64,000 nt of DNA from Streptomyces sp. HUAS CB01. GTDB lineage: Bacteria > Actinomycetota > Actinomycetes > Streptomycetales > Streptomycetaceae. Position 1 is the stretch's first letter, and each line of letters opens with the position of its first letter. The DNA lies in assembly GCF_030406905.1 (NCBI RefSeq), contig NZ_CP129137.1, forward strand, positions 7,285,501 through 7,349,500. Direction: 5' to 3'. Below are positions 36,343 to 47,994 of the stretch, piece after piece. The notes beneath the pieces were generated by a model. It was not told the origin of the DNA. It saw only the letters and a list, made by a program, of their open reading frames with translations, and searched no databases. A program made the position numbers and the translations under genes.

Positions 36343-36737
36343 CGTACGGCGTGGTCGCTGCAGGGACGGGCCGCCCGGGAGGCCGGATCCGGTGAAGCGG
36401 CGGTGGTGCGGACTGCAACACCGTGTGACACCGTCCTGTTCCCACTGCGCATGGCCGCGGCCTTCCGTGTCCGTGGTCGTGGGGGACTGCCGGCCGGCGG
36501 AGCGGGAGCCGGGCTGAGGAACCGGCGCGGGCGCTCCCGTGCCGCCCGGGCCGGCCGGCACGGAGGCGCCCACCGTGCCTCGGGAGGTGGTGGCCTTCGT
36601 CCCCAGGAACTCCTCCGGTCCGGCGCGCCCCGTCCCACGGCCGATCCCGGACTGCTTGTCACCACCGAACGGGGCCCGTCCGGACCGGTCAGGATTCGAG
36701 AAGCACCGGCGGGCGGGCCGCGGCTAGCGTGACGGCC

Positions 36738-37148
36738 ATGGACCTCATCCTCCACGCGAGCTTCCTCCCGTACGACGACGCGGAGGCCTCCCTGGCCTTC
36801 TACCGTGACGTCCTCGGCTTCGAGGTCCGCTGCGACGTCGCGGACGACGGGATCCCCCGGATCACGGCCAGCCCGCCCGGCCGGCCCGGGGCGGCCCTCG
36901 TCCTGGAGCCCCCGGCCGCGGAACGGGGCGTCACCGTCGAAGAGCGCCGCACCGTCGTCGAGATGATGGCCAAGGGCACCTACGCCCGCGTCCTGCTGTC
37001 CACCGGCGAGCTCGATCGCGTCTTCGCACGGCTGCTGGTCGCGGGTGCCGAGGTCGCCCGGGAGCCGGCCGAGCAGCCGGACGGAGTGCGCGACTGCGCC
37101 GTCCGCGATCCCGCGGGCACCCTGCTCCGCATCCGGGAGCTGCGCTGA
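36738..37148 (+). CDS. VOC-superfamily (glyoxalase-like) protein
   Basis: A 136-residue glyoxalase/bleomycin-resistance-fold protein: YDDAEASLAFYRDVLGFEVRCDV, then a second beta-alpha-beta unit ending DCAVRDPAGTLLRIREL. Function unknown. A TAGCGT box at 36725-36730 stands seven bases before the ATG at 36738, so the transcript is probably leaderless. It precedes the second UvrA-like gene by 240 bases; both may belong to a resistance locus, but that is inference. Confidence 0.88.
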   Translation: MDLILHASFLPYDDAEASLAFYRDVLGFEVRCDVADDGIPRITASPPGRPGAALVLEPPAAERGVTVEERRTVVEMMAKGTYARVLLSTGELDRVFARLLVAGAEVAREPAEQPDGVRDCAVRDPAGTLLRIRELR

Positions 37149-37199
37149 CTGATCCCGCCGTCGCGGCGTGCACCACGGCGACGCCACGTCTCCGCACCC

Positions 37200-37240
37200 G
37201 CGCGACCCGCACGACCCGCGCGACCCGCGCGACCTGCGTC
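37200..37240 (+). repeat. Short tandem repeats between the VOC gene and the UvrA-like gene
   Basis: Four imperfect copies of a 9-base CGACCCGCG-type unit. No function is apparent; slippage-prone GC repeat. Confidence 0.6.
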
Positions 37241-37388
37241 CCGCCGTCCGCCGGCCCCGGGCCGCACCCCATGGCGTGTCCATGATCCGCGCCGACGAAG
37301 CGCCACCAGACATACTGCTCGAAGCCGGTCGGACCGAGCGAGGCGACGCCTACGGAGACCGCGAAGGCGCCCGACAGATGGAGAGACG

Positions 37389-39791
<2,403 letters not shown>

Positions 39792-40019
39792 CCGGCGCAG
39801 TGCGCCCCTGGGGCGTGTTGCGAATATCCCTCCTGGCCCGCGACGCGGGCAGTTCCGCCTCGACGACCACGCGGACGACGTGACCGGCCTGGTCCGCGAC
39901 TGCTCTCCGCGCCACCGGATGACCGGCGCGGGCCCGTCCGGTCCGGCAGCGCGGGCGTGGTGGACGACGCCGGCGTGGCACGCGACGCGGGCACGTGGCA
40001 CGGCGGCCAGCGGTGCGCC

Positions 40020-40835
40020 TCACGCGCCGAGGGCCACCACGGCCTCGTCCGTGTACGTCAGGAACGTGAGGGTCTGCCGGAAGTACAGTTCGACGTCGTG
40101 CGCGTCGTGCCCGCTGTAGCCGATGGAGAGGTCCTCACCGAGCCGCAGTTCGTAGTCCCCGCCGCGCGTGGTCAGGAGGAAGGCGCCGTCGAGCGCGGGC
40201 GCCCAGAGCAACTGGCCGTCCAGGATGCGTTCCAGGTGCGCGGCGATCGGGTAGCCGTGGTCGGAGGTCTCGCTGACCGCGGTGTAGGCGTCGGCGCCCA
40301 GCAGCAGGGAGTACGGGCCGCCGACGCCGGCCAGCCGCAGGGTGGTGAGGGCGCGGCTCACCGTGTCCGGGTATTCCCGCGGCTCGGACGGGAGCGTGAG
40401 CGCGGGGTTCGAACTGCGCCTGCGCAGCCCGTCGATGCCCGCCGCCGCGTACCCCTCGAAGACCGCGCGGTCCTCGGTGAAGGCCATGGTGCGTGCGGCA
40501 TCCTTGACCGGCTGCCAGTCCGAGTCCTGGGAACCCCGCTCGACGTCGTCGACCGCCGCACGGGACACACGGAACGGCACCCGCAGTTCGACGAGGGGCT
40601 GTGACGCGCGCAGGTGGGCGGATACCCCCGGTGCGGGCGCCTCGATCCGGGACAGGTGTCCGGTGCCCACCGCAGCGAGCTCGGGTCCGTCGGGGCCGGT
40701 GACATCCACGACGCGTCGCCCGGCGACGTTGCGCCGGAACGTGCGGCGTGCCTCCTCCTCGATCTCCGCCCAGGCGCCGGGCGGGATCGGGGCGAGTTCC
40801 CGGTGCAGGTTGTTCATGCCGTCGGGCGTCGTCAT
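40020..40835 (-). CDS. Encapsulin shell protein (family 1)
   Basis: A 271-residue family-1 encapsulin (linocin M18-like, HK97 fold). Landmarks are NNLHRELAPIPPGAWAEIEEEARRTFRRNVAGRRVVDV, the DDVERGSQDSDWQPVKDAAR helix region, FTEDRAVFEGYAAAGIDGL, and the C-terminal DVELYFRQTLTFLTYTDEAVV. It self-assembles into a protein shell around cargo. The ATG at 40835 lies five bases after the DyP stop with AAAGGAG upstream, so the two are co-transcribed and coupled. Confidence 0.95.
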   Translation of the reverse strand: MTTPDGMNNLHRELAPIPPGAWAEIEEEARRTFRRNVAGRRVVDVTGPDGPELAAVGTGHLSRIEAPAPGVSAHLRASQPLVELRVPFRVSRAAVDDVERGSQDSDWQPVKDAARTMAFTEDRAVFEGYAAAGIDGLRRRSSNPALTLPSEPREYPDTVSRALTTLRLAGVGGPYSLLLGADAYTAVSETSDHGYPIAAHLERILDGQLLWAPALDGAFLLTTRGGDYELRLGEDLSIGYSGHDAHDVELYFRQTLTFLTYTDEAVVALGA

Positions 40836-40840
40836 GGTGA

Positions 40841-41824
40841 TCAGGCTCCTTTGAGGCTCCCGATGCCGAGGGAGCCCTCGGCCGCGCCCAGGTCGGCGGC
40901 CGGAGGGGGCGGGTCGTCGAGGAAGTCGGCGGTGGGCACGTGGAAGAGACACCCCGTGACGGCCGTCGAGAAGTCGAGGATGCGGTCGTGGGTGCCGGGC
41001 GGATCGCCGAGGAACATGTTGCGCAGCATCCGCTCCGTCACGGCGGGGGTGCGCGCGTAGCCGATGAAGTACGTACCGAACTCCCCCCGCCCGACGTTCC
41101 CGAAGGGCATGTTCTCGCGGAAGATCTTCTGTTCGTCGCCGTTCTCGTCGGTGATGGTGTTCAGTGCGACATGCGAGTCCGCGGGCTTGGTCTCGTCGGG
41201 CAGCTCGACGTTGGCCTGCTTGGTGCGGCCGATGGTGTTCTCCTGCTCCTCGGTGGGGAGCGCGTTCCAGGCGGCGAGATCATGCACGTACTTCTGCACG
41301 ATCACATAGCTCCCGCCCTCGAACTCCGGGTCCTCCTCGCCGGTGAACACGGCGTCGGTCGCGATCGCGCCCTCGGGGTTCTCGCTGCCGTCGACGAAGC
41401 CGAGCAGGTCGCGCTCGTCGAAGAACTTGAAGCCGTGGACCTCGTCGACCACGGTGACGGCTCCGGCGAGGCGCTCGCCGATCAGCCTCGCCAGCTCGAA
41501 GCAGAGGTCCATGCGGTGCGCTCGCAGATGGAAGAGAAGGTCTCCCGGGGTCGACGGCGCCCGGTGCCGGGCGCCCGACAGCGGTACGAAAGGGTGCAGA
41601 TCACTGGGGCGCGGACCGGCGAACAGCCGATCCCACGCGGTGGAGCCGATACCCACGATGCATCCCAGCCCCGCATCCGGTACGCGGAAGCCGACGGACC
41701 TCCGCAGCCCCGCCAGGTCCTGCAGCAGATCGCGGACGGTGGCCTCGCCGCCGGGCGAAATGGTGCTCACGAGGAACATGGCGGCCCTGGCCGGCGGGGC
41801 GATCACCGCTTGCGACTCGACCAC
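40841..41824 (-). CDS. DyP-type haem peroxidase, encapsulin cargo
   Basis: A 327-residue dye-decolorising peroxidase. It has the DyP motif GFVDGSENP with the catalytic Asp, and the PFGNVGRGEFGTYFIGYARTP haem-pocket region. After a Pro/Ala-rich linker the C-terminus ends GSLGIGSLKGA, the encapsulin cargo-loading peptide, so the enzyme should be packed inside the shell encoded next. The GTG at 41824 follows CAGGAGG by six bases; longer open sequence upstream is not coding. Likely role: oxidising phenolics or protecting against peroxide. Confidence 0.95.
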   Translation of the reverse strand: MVESQAVIAPPARAAMFLVSTISPGGEATVRDLLQDLAGLRRSVGFRVPDAGLGCIVGIGSTAWDRLFAGPRPSDLHPFVPLSGARHRAPSTPGDLLFHLRAHRMDLCFELARLIGERLAGAVTVVDEVHGFKFFDERDLLGFVDGSENPEGAIATDAVFTGEEDPEFEGGSYVIVQKYVHDLAAWNALPTEEQENTIGRTKQANVELPDETKPADSHVALNTITDENGDEQKIFRENMPFGNVGRGEFGTYFIGYARTPAVTERMLRNMFLGDPPGTHDRILDFSTAVTGCLFHVPTADFLDDPPPPAADLGAAEGSLGIGSLKGA

Positions 41825-42091
41825 GTCATGCCTCCTGCCTCTCACCGGTGTGGCAGTGCGGCCCGCAGGACCGGAGGAAAAGGCTGTACGAAGGATCCTA
41901 AACCGTGGTCGGCGAGCCCGCCGCCCGTGCACGTCAGGTGCGGCCGAGGGCTCCCGCGCCAGGCCAGGGGCCCTCGAAGCCCTGCCGGCCCGGCGGCGGC
42001 CGCTCCCGCCGCGCTCCCGGCCGCAACCGCGGGACCACGGGCGCCTCGCCGCCCCCGACGGGCGGCCGCGGGCCACCGGTAGGTTCGCCCC

Positions 42092-42901
42092 GTGGCCGAC
42101 GGTGACTGGGCGCACCCCGGACGGGCCGTGTACGTGCGGCTCGACGAACCGCCTCGTGCGGTGAGCCTCGGTGTCGGTGTGCACGGCACGACGAGCCCGG
42201 TCGATGTGTTCCGGCTTCCCGACCTGTGGCAGTTGCATCTCTACCGGTACGCGGCCGACCTCCGGGTCGACGGTACGCCGCACGCGATCCGGCCCGGGTA
42301 CGTCAGTCTCGTGCCGCCCGGGGCGGAGGTCCGCTACCGCTACCGCGGGCGGTCCGAGCACCTCTACGCCCATCTGCGCCTGCCCGGCGAAGGGGCCGCG
42401 GTCGGCCTCCCCGTCGTGCAGGATGCCGGAGCCCTCACCCCGGAGCTCTCCGAACTGCTGCTCCAGGCCATCGCGTCGGCCCCGCGCAGTCCACGCCGGG
42501 CCGACGCCGAGGTGTGGTCGGCGCTGTGGCGTCTGACCGGCATCGCCGAGCCGTCCCGGCCCGACAGCCGCCCGCACGCCTCGTTCGCCGCGGCCGTCGC
42601 CCACATCGAGTCACGTCTCGCCGGCCGGCTGGCGGTGCCCGACGTGGCCAGGGCGGCAGGCGTCTCGCACAACCACCTCATCCGGCTGTTCAGGGCGGAG
42701 ACGGGCGTCACCGTCGTGGCGTACATCCGGCGGCGGAGGATGGAACGCGCCCGGCATCTGCTGCGCGAGTCGACGATGCCGATCCCCGCCGTGGCGGCGG
42801 CCGTGGGCATCGAGGACCTCCAGGCGTTCAACAAGGCGTGCCGACGTGAACTGGGCGCCTCTCCGCGTGCGGTGCGCGCCGGCGTCCCGGGACCGCGCTG
42901 A
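42092..42901 (+). CDS. AraC-family transcriptional regulator
   Basis: A 269-residue AraC regulator. The N-terminal half is a cupin-like effector domain (VDVFRLPDLWQLHLYRY, VSLVPPGAEVRYRYRG). The C-terminal two-HTH domain is clear: VPDVARAAGVSHNHLIRLFRAETG and IPAVAAAVGIEDLQAFNKACRRELG. A TAGGTT box at 42080-42085 lies six bases before the GTG, so it is probably leaderless. It is divergent from the DyP-encapsulin operon and convergent with the fucosidase gene, so it could regulate either. Confidence 0.9.
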   Translation: MADGDWAHPGRAVYVRLDEPPRAVSLGVGVHGTTSPVDVFRLPDLWQLHLYRYAADLRVDGTPHAIRPGYVSLVPPGAEVRYRYRGRSEHLYAHLRLPGEGAAVGLPVVQDAGALTPELSELLLQAIASAPRSPRRADAEVWSALWRLTGIAEPSRPDSRPHASFAAAVAHIESRLAGRLAVPDVARAAGVSHNHLIRLFRAETGVTVVAYIRRRRMERARHLLRESTMPIPAVAAAVGIEDLQAFNKACRRELGASPRAVRAGVPGPR

Positions 42902-43081
42902 GCCACTGGGCACCCCGGACGCTCGGGACCGCCGACTCCACACCCTCCCACTTCCCACGTCCCACTTCGGGCTCAGCGCTGCGGACTTCGGGCGCACGGC
43001 GCCGGACTCCGGACGCCGCGCGACGGCGGAGCGCTCGTCGGGGGCCGGGGTCCGCCCCCGGACAGCCGCAGCCGTTCCCGC

Positions 43082-44351
43082 TCAGTCGCGGCCCGTACCC
43101 CGGTACAACTCCAGTTCGCCGTCGAGTTCGACGGCGAGCACGGTGGCGTACGCGTCGACGTCCTGCGCCTGCGGGGCGTCGATCCACAGCACACCCGGCA
43201 CCTCGCCCAGCCCGCCGACGACCCTGTGCTCCAGAGCGGTTCCGCTGCCCATGACACGGACTCGCTTGACGGGCGTACGCAGACCTCGCAGCGAGACGGT
43301 CTCACGCGGTGCGTCGAAGCACATCAGGTACAGCGTGCGCCGATCGGCCGAGAGGGTGCTCGGACCGTAGTGGTGGCCGGCCGGCAGTCCGGCCACCGTG
43401 CCGTACACGGCCGCGGAGTGCTTGGCCACCCATTCCCCCAGGCCCTCCAGCCGCGCGGCCTGCTCGACCGGGATCGTGCCGTCCTCCCGGGGGCCGACGG
43501 CGAGCAGCAGATTGCCGCCCATCCCGATGGTCTCCGCGAGGTGGCGCACCAACTGCCGCACCGACTTGTGACGGTGGTCGTGGTGCTGGAACCCCCAGGA
43601 GTCGTTGACCGTCAGACACAGCTCCCACGGCCCCTCCGGGGCGACCACCGGCACCCCTTGCTCGGGTGTGGCGTAGTCGCCGTGACTCAGCATGCGCGCG
43701 TTGAGCACCGTGTCCGGATTGCCGGCGAGGATCAGTTCCGCGAGCGCGGGCAGGCCCCACTGCTCCTCGCTGCGCTCCCACTCGCCGTCGAACCAGAGCA
43801 GATCCGGGCGGAACCTGGTGACCAGCTCGCCGACCTGTGCGTCCCGGTACGCGAGGAACCGGGCCCATGCCTCCGGGTCCTCCTGACCGGGCCGCGCCGA
43901 GGCATAGGGGTTGGTGCGTATCTCCTCGTCGTGCGGCCGGGGGTGCACGGCGGTGGCGTAGTCGGGGTGGTTCCAGTCCGAATGGGAGTAGTACAGCCCC
44001 ACCTTGAGGCCCCGTTCGCGCATCGCCTCGGCGTACGGGGCGACGAGGTCGCGGCCGGCGGGGGAGCGCGCGACCACCGACAGCGCCCTGACCCGTGTCC
44101 CAGAGGGCGACGCCGTCGTGGTGACGGGCCGTCAGCACTGCGTACCGCGCACCGGCGCGGGCGAACAGGGCCGCCCATTCCCCGGGATCGTACGCCGAGG
44201 CGGTGAAGCGGCCGAGCTGGCTCATGTACCGCTCGTGCGGCACGTCGCCGCGGTAGAAGGCCCAGGACTCCGGCACCCCGTCGACGGCGTAGACGCCGTA
44301 GTGGAGAAATACGCCCAACTTGGCCTCGCGGAACCAGGGTTGCATCGGCAT
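43082..44351 (-). pseudogene. GH29 alpha-L-fucosidase, one frameshift
   Basis: A near-complete family-29 glycosidase interrupted by a single-base indel. The first part (from the ATG at 44351) reads QPWFREAKLGVFLHYGVYAV to RHHDGVALWDT. The rest, in another frame, runs LSVVARSPAGRDLV, GLKVGLYYSHSDWNH, LLWFDGEWE (nucleophile Asp) and MGGNLLLAVGPREDG to the stop at 43082. The shift is near 44091-44105. Everything else is intact, so this may be a recent inactivation or a sequencing error. If real, alpha-L-fucoside hydrolysis is lost. Confidence 0.8.
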
Positions 44352-44871
44352 CGGAACTGCTCCTCGGCGGGGGAGTGGGCGGAGGTGGCGGCGGCGTGCC
44401 GTCACACGCCGAACCTATGCCGCCGCGTGTGGCGCACGCGTGGGCCGTACTCACCCCGGCTGGTCGGTTTTCACCACGGGCCGGGACATCGGGACCGGAC
44501 GGGAGCAGGCGCGGGAAGCGGGGCGGCCCGGACCGCCGGCGCCGGGGCGAACTGCGCCATCGGGCGGACGAGTTGGCGCCGTGCCGGGCCGGTGCACCAC
44601 GGCCGATGCTGATGCCTCCACCCCTTCAGGAGAGGCCCGTGAGCGACGCCGGCCCTCGAGGAACGTGGTCGGCGAGCTGCATGTGCCCTGCCTTCGGGGA
44701 CTCCGGACCGGCTCCCGCCGTCCGAGGAACCGGACTCTGCACCACGGACTTCGGGGCGCCTAGGTGTGCGCGGCCGGGTACCGGCGCGGCTCCGAACCTC
44801 CCCGTGCGCGCCGCCGTGCCCTGGAGCCGGCGGCCGCGAGGGGGGCCGGTCGCGTTACCCGTCGTCGGGTC
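44352..44871. other. Intergenic region, fucosidase / MHS transporter
   Basis: About 520 bases with no convincing gene or strong hairpin. Small open frames here have no recognisable features. Confidence 0.5.
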
Positions 44872-46290
44872 TCAGACGGCGCGCAGGGCCCTCGCCTCCG
44901 CGTCCGACTCCACGGCGGGAGCGGACCCGGGCAGCGGGCGCCGGGCGGACTCCGCCATGAACCACACCGCGGCGCCGCCGATGACGGCCGCGCCCATCAT
45001 GTAGTACGCGGGCATCATCACGTTGCCCGTCGCCCCGATGAGCGCCGTGACCACCAGCGGCGTCGTACCGCCGAAGAGCGAGACCGACACGTTGAAGCCG
45101 ATGGACAGGGAGCCGTAGCGGACGCGGGTGGGGAACAGGGCCGGGAGGGCCGAGGGCATCGCCGCGGTGAAGCAGACCAGGAGCAGGCCCAGCGCGCCCA
45201 TGCCGAGCGCGATGGCGAGGAGACCGCCCTGGCGGATCAGCAGCAGCGCGGGGACGGAGAGGAGGAAGAAGCCCGCACAGCCTGCGGCGATCACCGGACG
45301 GCGGCCTACGCGGTCCGACAGCGCGCCCGCGAAGGGCTGCACGGTCATCATCAGCGCCATGACCCCGAGCACGACCAGCAGGCCGTGGGTCTCGTCGTAC
45401 TTCAGCTCACTCGTCAGATAACTCGGCATGTAGGACAGGAGCATGTAGTCCGTGACGTTGAAGACCAGGACCAGGCCCATGCACAGCAGCAGGGCCCTCC
45501 ACTGCCCGGTGACCATGTCCCGCAGCGGCACCTTGGGCCGCTCGCGCTCCTGCCGTGCCGCCTTCTCGAGCTCGGCGGCGAACGCCGGGGTCTCCTCCAG
45601 CTTCGTGCGCAGATAGAGGCCGATGAGGCCCATCGGGCCGGCGATCAGGAACGGCAGGCGCCAGCCCCAGGACAGCAGGTCGTCGGAGGACAGCAGCGCC
45701 GTCATCAGGGTGACGAGACCCGCACCGGCGATGTAGCCGGCCAGGGTGCCGAACTCCAGCCAGCTGCCGAAGAAGCCGCGCCTCCTGTCGGGCGCGTACT
45801 CGGCGATGAACGTCGTCGCGCCCGCGTACTCGCCGCCCGTCGAGAAGCCCTGCACCAGCCGGGCCACGAGCAGCAGCACCGGCGCGGCGACGCCGATGGC
45901 CGCGTACGAGGGAATCAGCCCGATGGCGAAGGTTCCGGCCGCCATCATGATCATGGTGAGGGCGAGCACCTTCTGGCGGCCGACGCGGTCGCCCAGCGGG
46001 CCGAAGACCATGCCGCCGAGGGGCCGGACCAGGAAGGCCGCGGCGAAGGCGCCGAAAGTGGAGAGCAGCTGGGCGGTGGGGTTGCCGGTCGGGAAGAAGA
46101 CCTTGCCCAGCGTCACGGCGAGGTAGCTGTAGACGCCGAAGTCGAACCACTCCATGGCGTTGCCGAGGGCGGCGGCCTTCACGGCGCGCTTGACGAGCGC
46201 CGGGTCGGTGACGGTGGCGCCCGCGCCGGCGTCCCGGGACTCCTGCGGTGCCTTCGTCGGTATCGGTGCCAGTGTGGTGGCGCTCGGCAC
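44872..46290 (-). CDS. MHS-family major facilitator (proline/betaine or organic-acid type)
   Basis: A 472-residue MFS transporter of the metabolite:H+ symporter family. It has the N-terminal AALGNAMEWFDFGVYSYLAV, the loop motif GPLGDRVGRQKVLAL, QGFSTGGEYAGATTFIAEYAPDRRRG, and GALSDRVGRRPVIAAGC. Twelve membrane segments are expected. ProP and ShiA are relatives; the substrate is unknown. I start at the GTG at 46290, which gives a normal N-terminus. It is a single-gene unit. Confidence 0.9.
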   Translation of the reverse strand: MPSATTLAPIPTKAPQESRDAGAGATVTDPALVKRAVKAAALGNAMEWFDFGVYSYLAVTLGKVFFPTGNPTAQLLSTFGAFAAAFLVRPLGGMVFGPLGDRVGRQKVLALTMIMMAAGTFAIGLIPSYAAIGVAAPVLLLVARLVQGFSTGGEYAGATTFIAEYAPDRRRGFFGSWLEFGTLAGYIAGAGLVTLMTALLSSDDLLSWGWRLPFLIAGPMGLIGLYLRTKLEETPAFAAELEKAARQERERPKVPLRDMVTGQWRALLLCMGLVLVFNVTDYMLLSYMPSYLTSELKYDETHGLLVVLGVMALMMTVQPFAGALSDRVGRRPVIAAGCAGFFLLSVPALLLIRQGGLLAIALGMGALGLLLVCFTAAMPSALPALFPTRVRYGSLSIGFNVSVSLFGGTTPLVVTALIGATGNVMMPAYYMMGAAVIGGAAVWFMAESARRPLPGSAPAVESDAEARALRAV

Positions 46291-46773
46291 GTTCCGCTCG
46301 CCTGCCTTTCGGGTCGACTGCAAGGACAAAAGCCGCCCGGATCGGAAAATCGGACGGCCGAAAATCGACCATAGGTGCTGTGGTGCCCGCTGCGGACCGT
46401 GAGCACCGGGTCGCCTGGCGTACCGAAACTGCGCTTGTCGAGGCACAACGCCGGGCCCGTCGGCCGTCGTCGCGCCGGCCGATTGTGATGCATGTCGCGG
46501 GGAGCGAGCTCGACCGCACGCTCGGCGCCCCCCGCGGCACGGCCGGTGAACCGCCGCGCCCGGGTGCCGACCGCCCGCAGCTCGTCGCGCGATCGGGCGA
46601 CGAGCTGCCGGTCGTGGCGCTCGTCCGAACGGCGGCGGCCGTGGCGGTCACAGGGGCCGGCGTGTCCTGGACGAGCCTCTTCACGCCCCGGAGGCAGGTC
46701 GCCACGGGACGGGCCGGCCGCCGGGAAACCCGACGCGAGCGCAAGTGTCAGTGGTGGCTGGGAGCATGCGCCC
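46291..46773. other. Divergent intergenic region, MHS transporter / NTF2-like gene
   Basis: 483 bases with no convincing gene. It holds the promoters of both flanking genes and a near-perfect operator-like inverted repeat at 46578-46607. Confidence 0.5.
46578..46607. promoter_or_regulatory. 11-base inverted repeat, possible operator
   Basis: CAGCTCGTCGC (46578-46588) and its exact complement GCGACGAGCTG (46597-46607) with an 8-base spacer. Size and spacing suit a dimeric repressor site, or a hairpin in a transcript. No cognate regulator gene is adjacent. Confidence 0.5.
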
Positions 46774-47151
46774 ATGGAACCCTCCGAGGTCATTCATGAG
46801 TTGTGGGATCGCATGCAGGCGCGGGACTGGGCCGGTGTCGGGGAACTGCTCTCCGACGACGTGGTCGTCGAGTGGCCCGTCAGCGGTGAACGGATCGTGG
46901 GCCGGGAGGACTACGTGGGCGTCAACGCGGAGTACCCGGAGGGCTGGTCGATCCGTGTGCTGCGGATCGTGGCCTCGGGCGAGGAGGTCGTGTCCGAGGT
47001 CGAGGTGCCGCACGAGACGCTGGGTGTGCACCGGGTGGCCTCGTTCTGGACCGTGCGATCCGGACGGGTCGTCACGGGGCGGGAGTACTGGAGCGAGCTG
47101 GGTTCGGATCCGTCGCCGGAGTGGCGCGCCGGACGGGTGGAGCGCATATAG
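46774..47151 (+). CDS. NTF2/SnoaL-like protein
   Basis: A 125-residue SnoaL-like polyketide-cyclase-fold protein: IHELWDRMQARDWAGVGELLSDDVVVEWPVSGERIVGREDY, then VASFWTVRSGRVVTGREYWSEL. Such proteins act as isomerases, hydrolases or binding proteins; function unknown. GGGAG lies ten bases before the ATG. The standalone domain resembles the tails of the two ECF41 sigma factors in fold only. Confidence 0.85.
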   Translation: MEPSEVIHELWDRMQARDWAGVGELLSDDVVVEWPVSGERIVGREDYVGVNAEYPEGWSIRVLRIVASGEEVVSEVEVPHETLGVHRVASFWTVRSGRVVTGREYWSELGSDPSPEWRAGRVERI

Positions 47152-47994
47152 CGGACTGCCCGCCGGGCCGGCCGTGCGGGGGATGGGGTCCCCGGCCCGG
47201 TGGCCTCCTGGCGCAGCGGCGCGACGGTGCCGAGCAGCGCTGCGGGCTCGGCCTCGAACGGTCGTCGCCTGAACCGTGGTCGCGCTCTCGCCCCCGCCGG
47301 ACCCGCCGGGCATCCGACGACGAAGGGGAGCCTCGCGGCAGTGCCGCCCCATTCGGTCCTCTCCGCGTCGGCCGGGTCGCGCAGACCGGTGTCGACCGGC
47401 AACGAAGTCGCGGTCGGACCACGAGACCGGGAACGCAGCCCCGGCGACCTCCTCCGGCATCGCCCGTGACCGGATCGAGGGGGTGCGGTGTCCACTGCCG
47501 TTCTGTTGGGTTGGCGGCATGGCCTCGGCTGGCCGATCGGCGTGTGAACTGGCCAGCAAGGCTTCTGAGAGGGGCGATCGATGTGTGACAAGCGTCGTAC
47601 ACGCCGCCTGGGCGCGCGGTCGACTAGCCGCGCTTTGATGTCGTCGGGTTTGGAGAGCGCCTGGGTGCTTGCTTCGGGGCCAGGGTTGTGCTCGGCATGA
47701 CGAGGGGGCCGGGGTGCTGCCGTGATGCAAGGTTGATCCGTACGCGGCGATCCGGCGTGATGCGAAGGCTGGTCTGCGATGACTCAGCCTGTTGCCTCTG
47801 ATCAGCGGTCTTGCCCTCCTGGCTCTGCCCGTTGAATTTCTCTCTGATGACCGGGCTGCTATGGCCGGTTCGCTGCCGCTCCGACGCCTGGAGAGCTGGA
47901 GAAGTTCTTCCGTCTGTGTACGCGGGCGCTGATGGCCGTGGCGGTTTTCTCGGGGCCGGTCGGTGTTCCTGTCCCCGGAAGGCTGCTGACTCCG
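47152..47994. other. Gene-poor stretch before the Na+/H+ antiporter
   Basis: 840 bases without a gene I can support. The part from about 47500 to 47950 has more A/T than its surroundings and no Streptomyces-like codon pattern in any frame. It may be an insertion remnant or a long untranslated region. Confidence 0.5.

Noticed and set aside
36405..36432. TGTCACA on the minus strand upstream of the XRE remnant
   Set aside because: No CGGTC-like block at 15 bases; likely chance.
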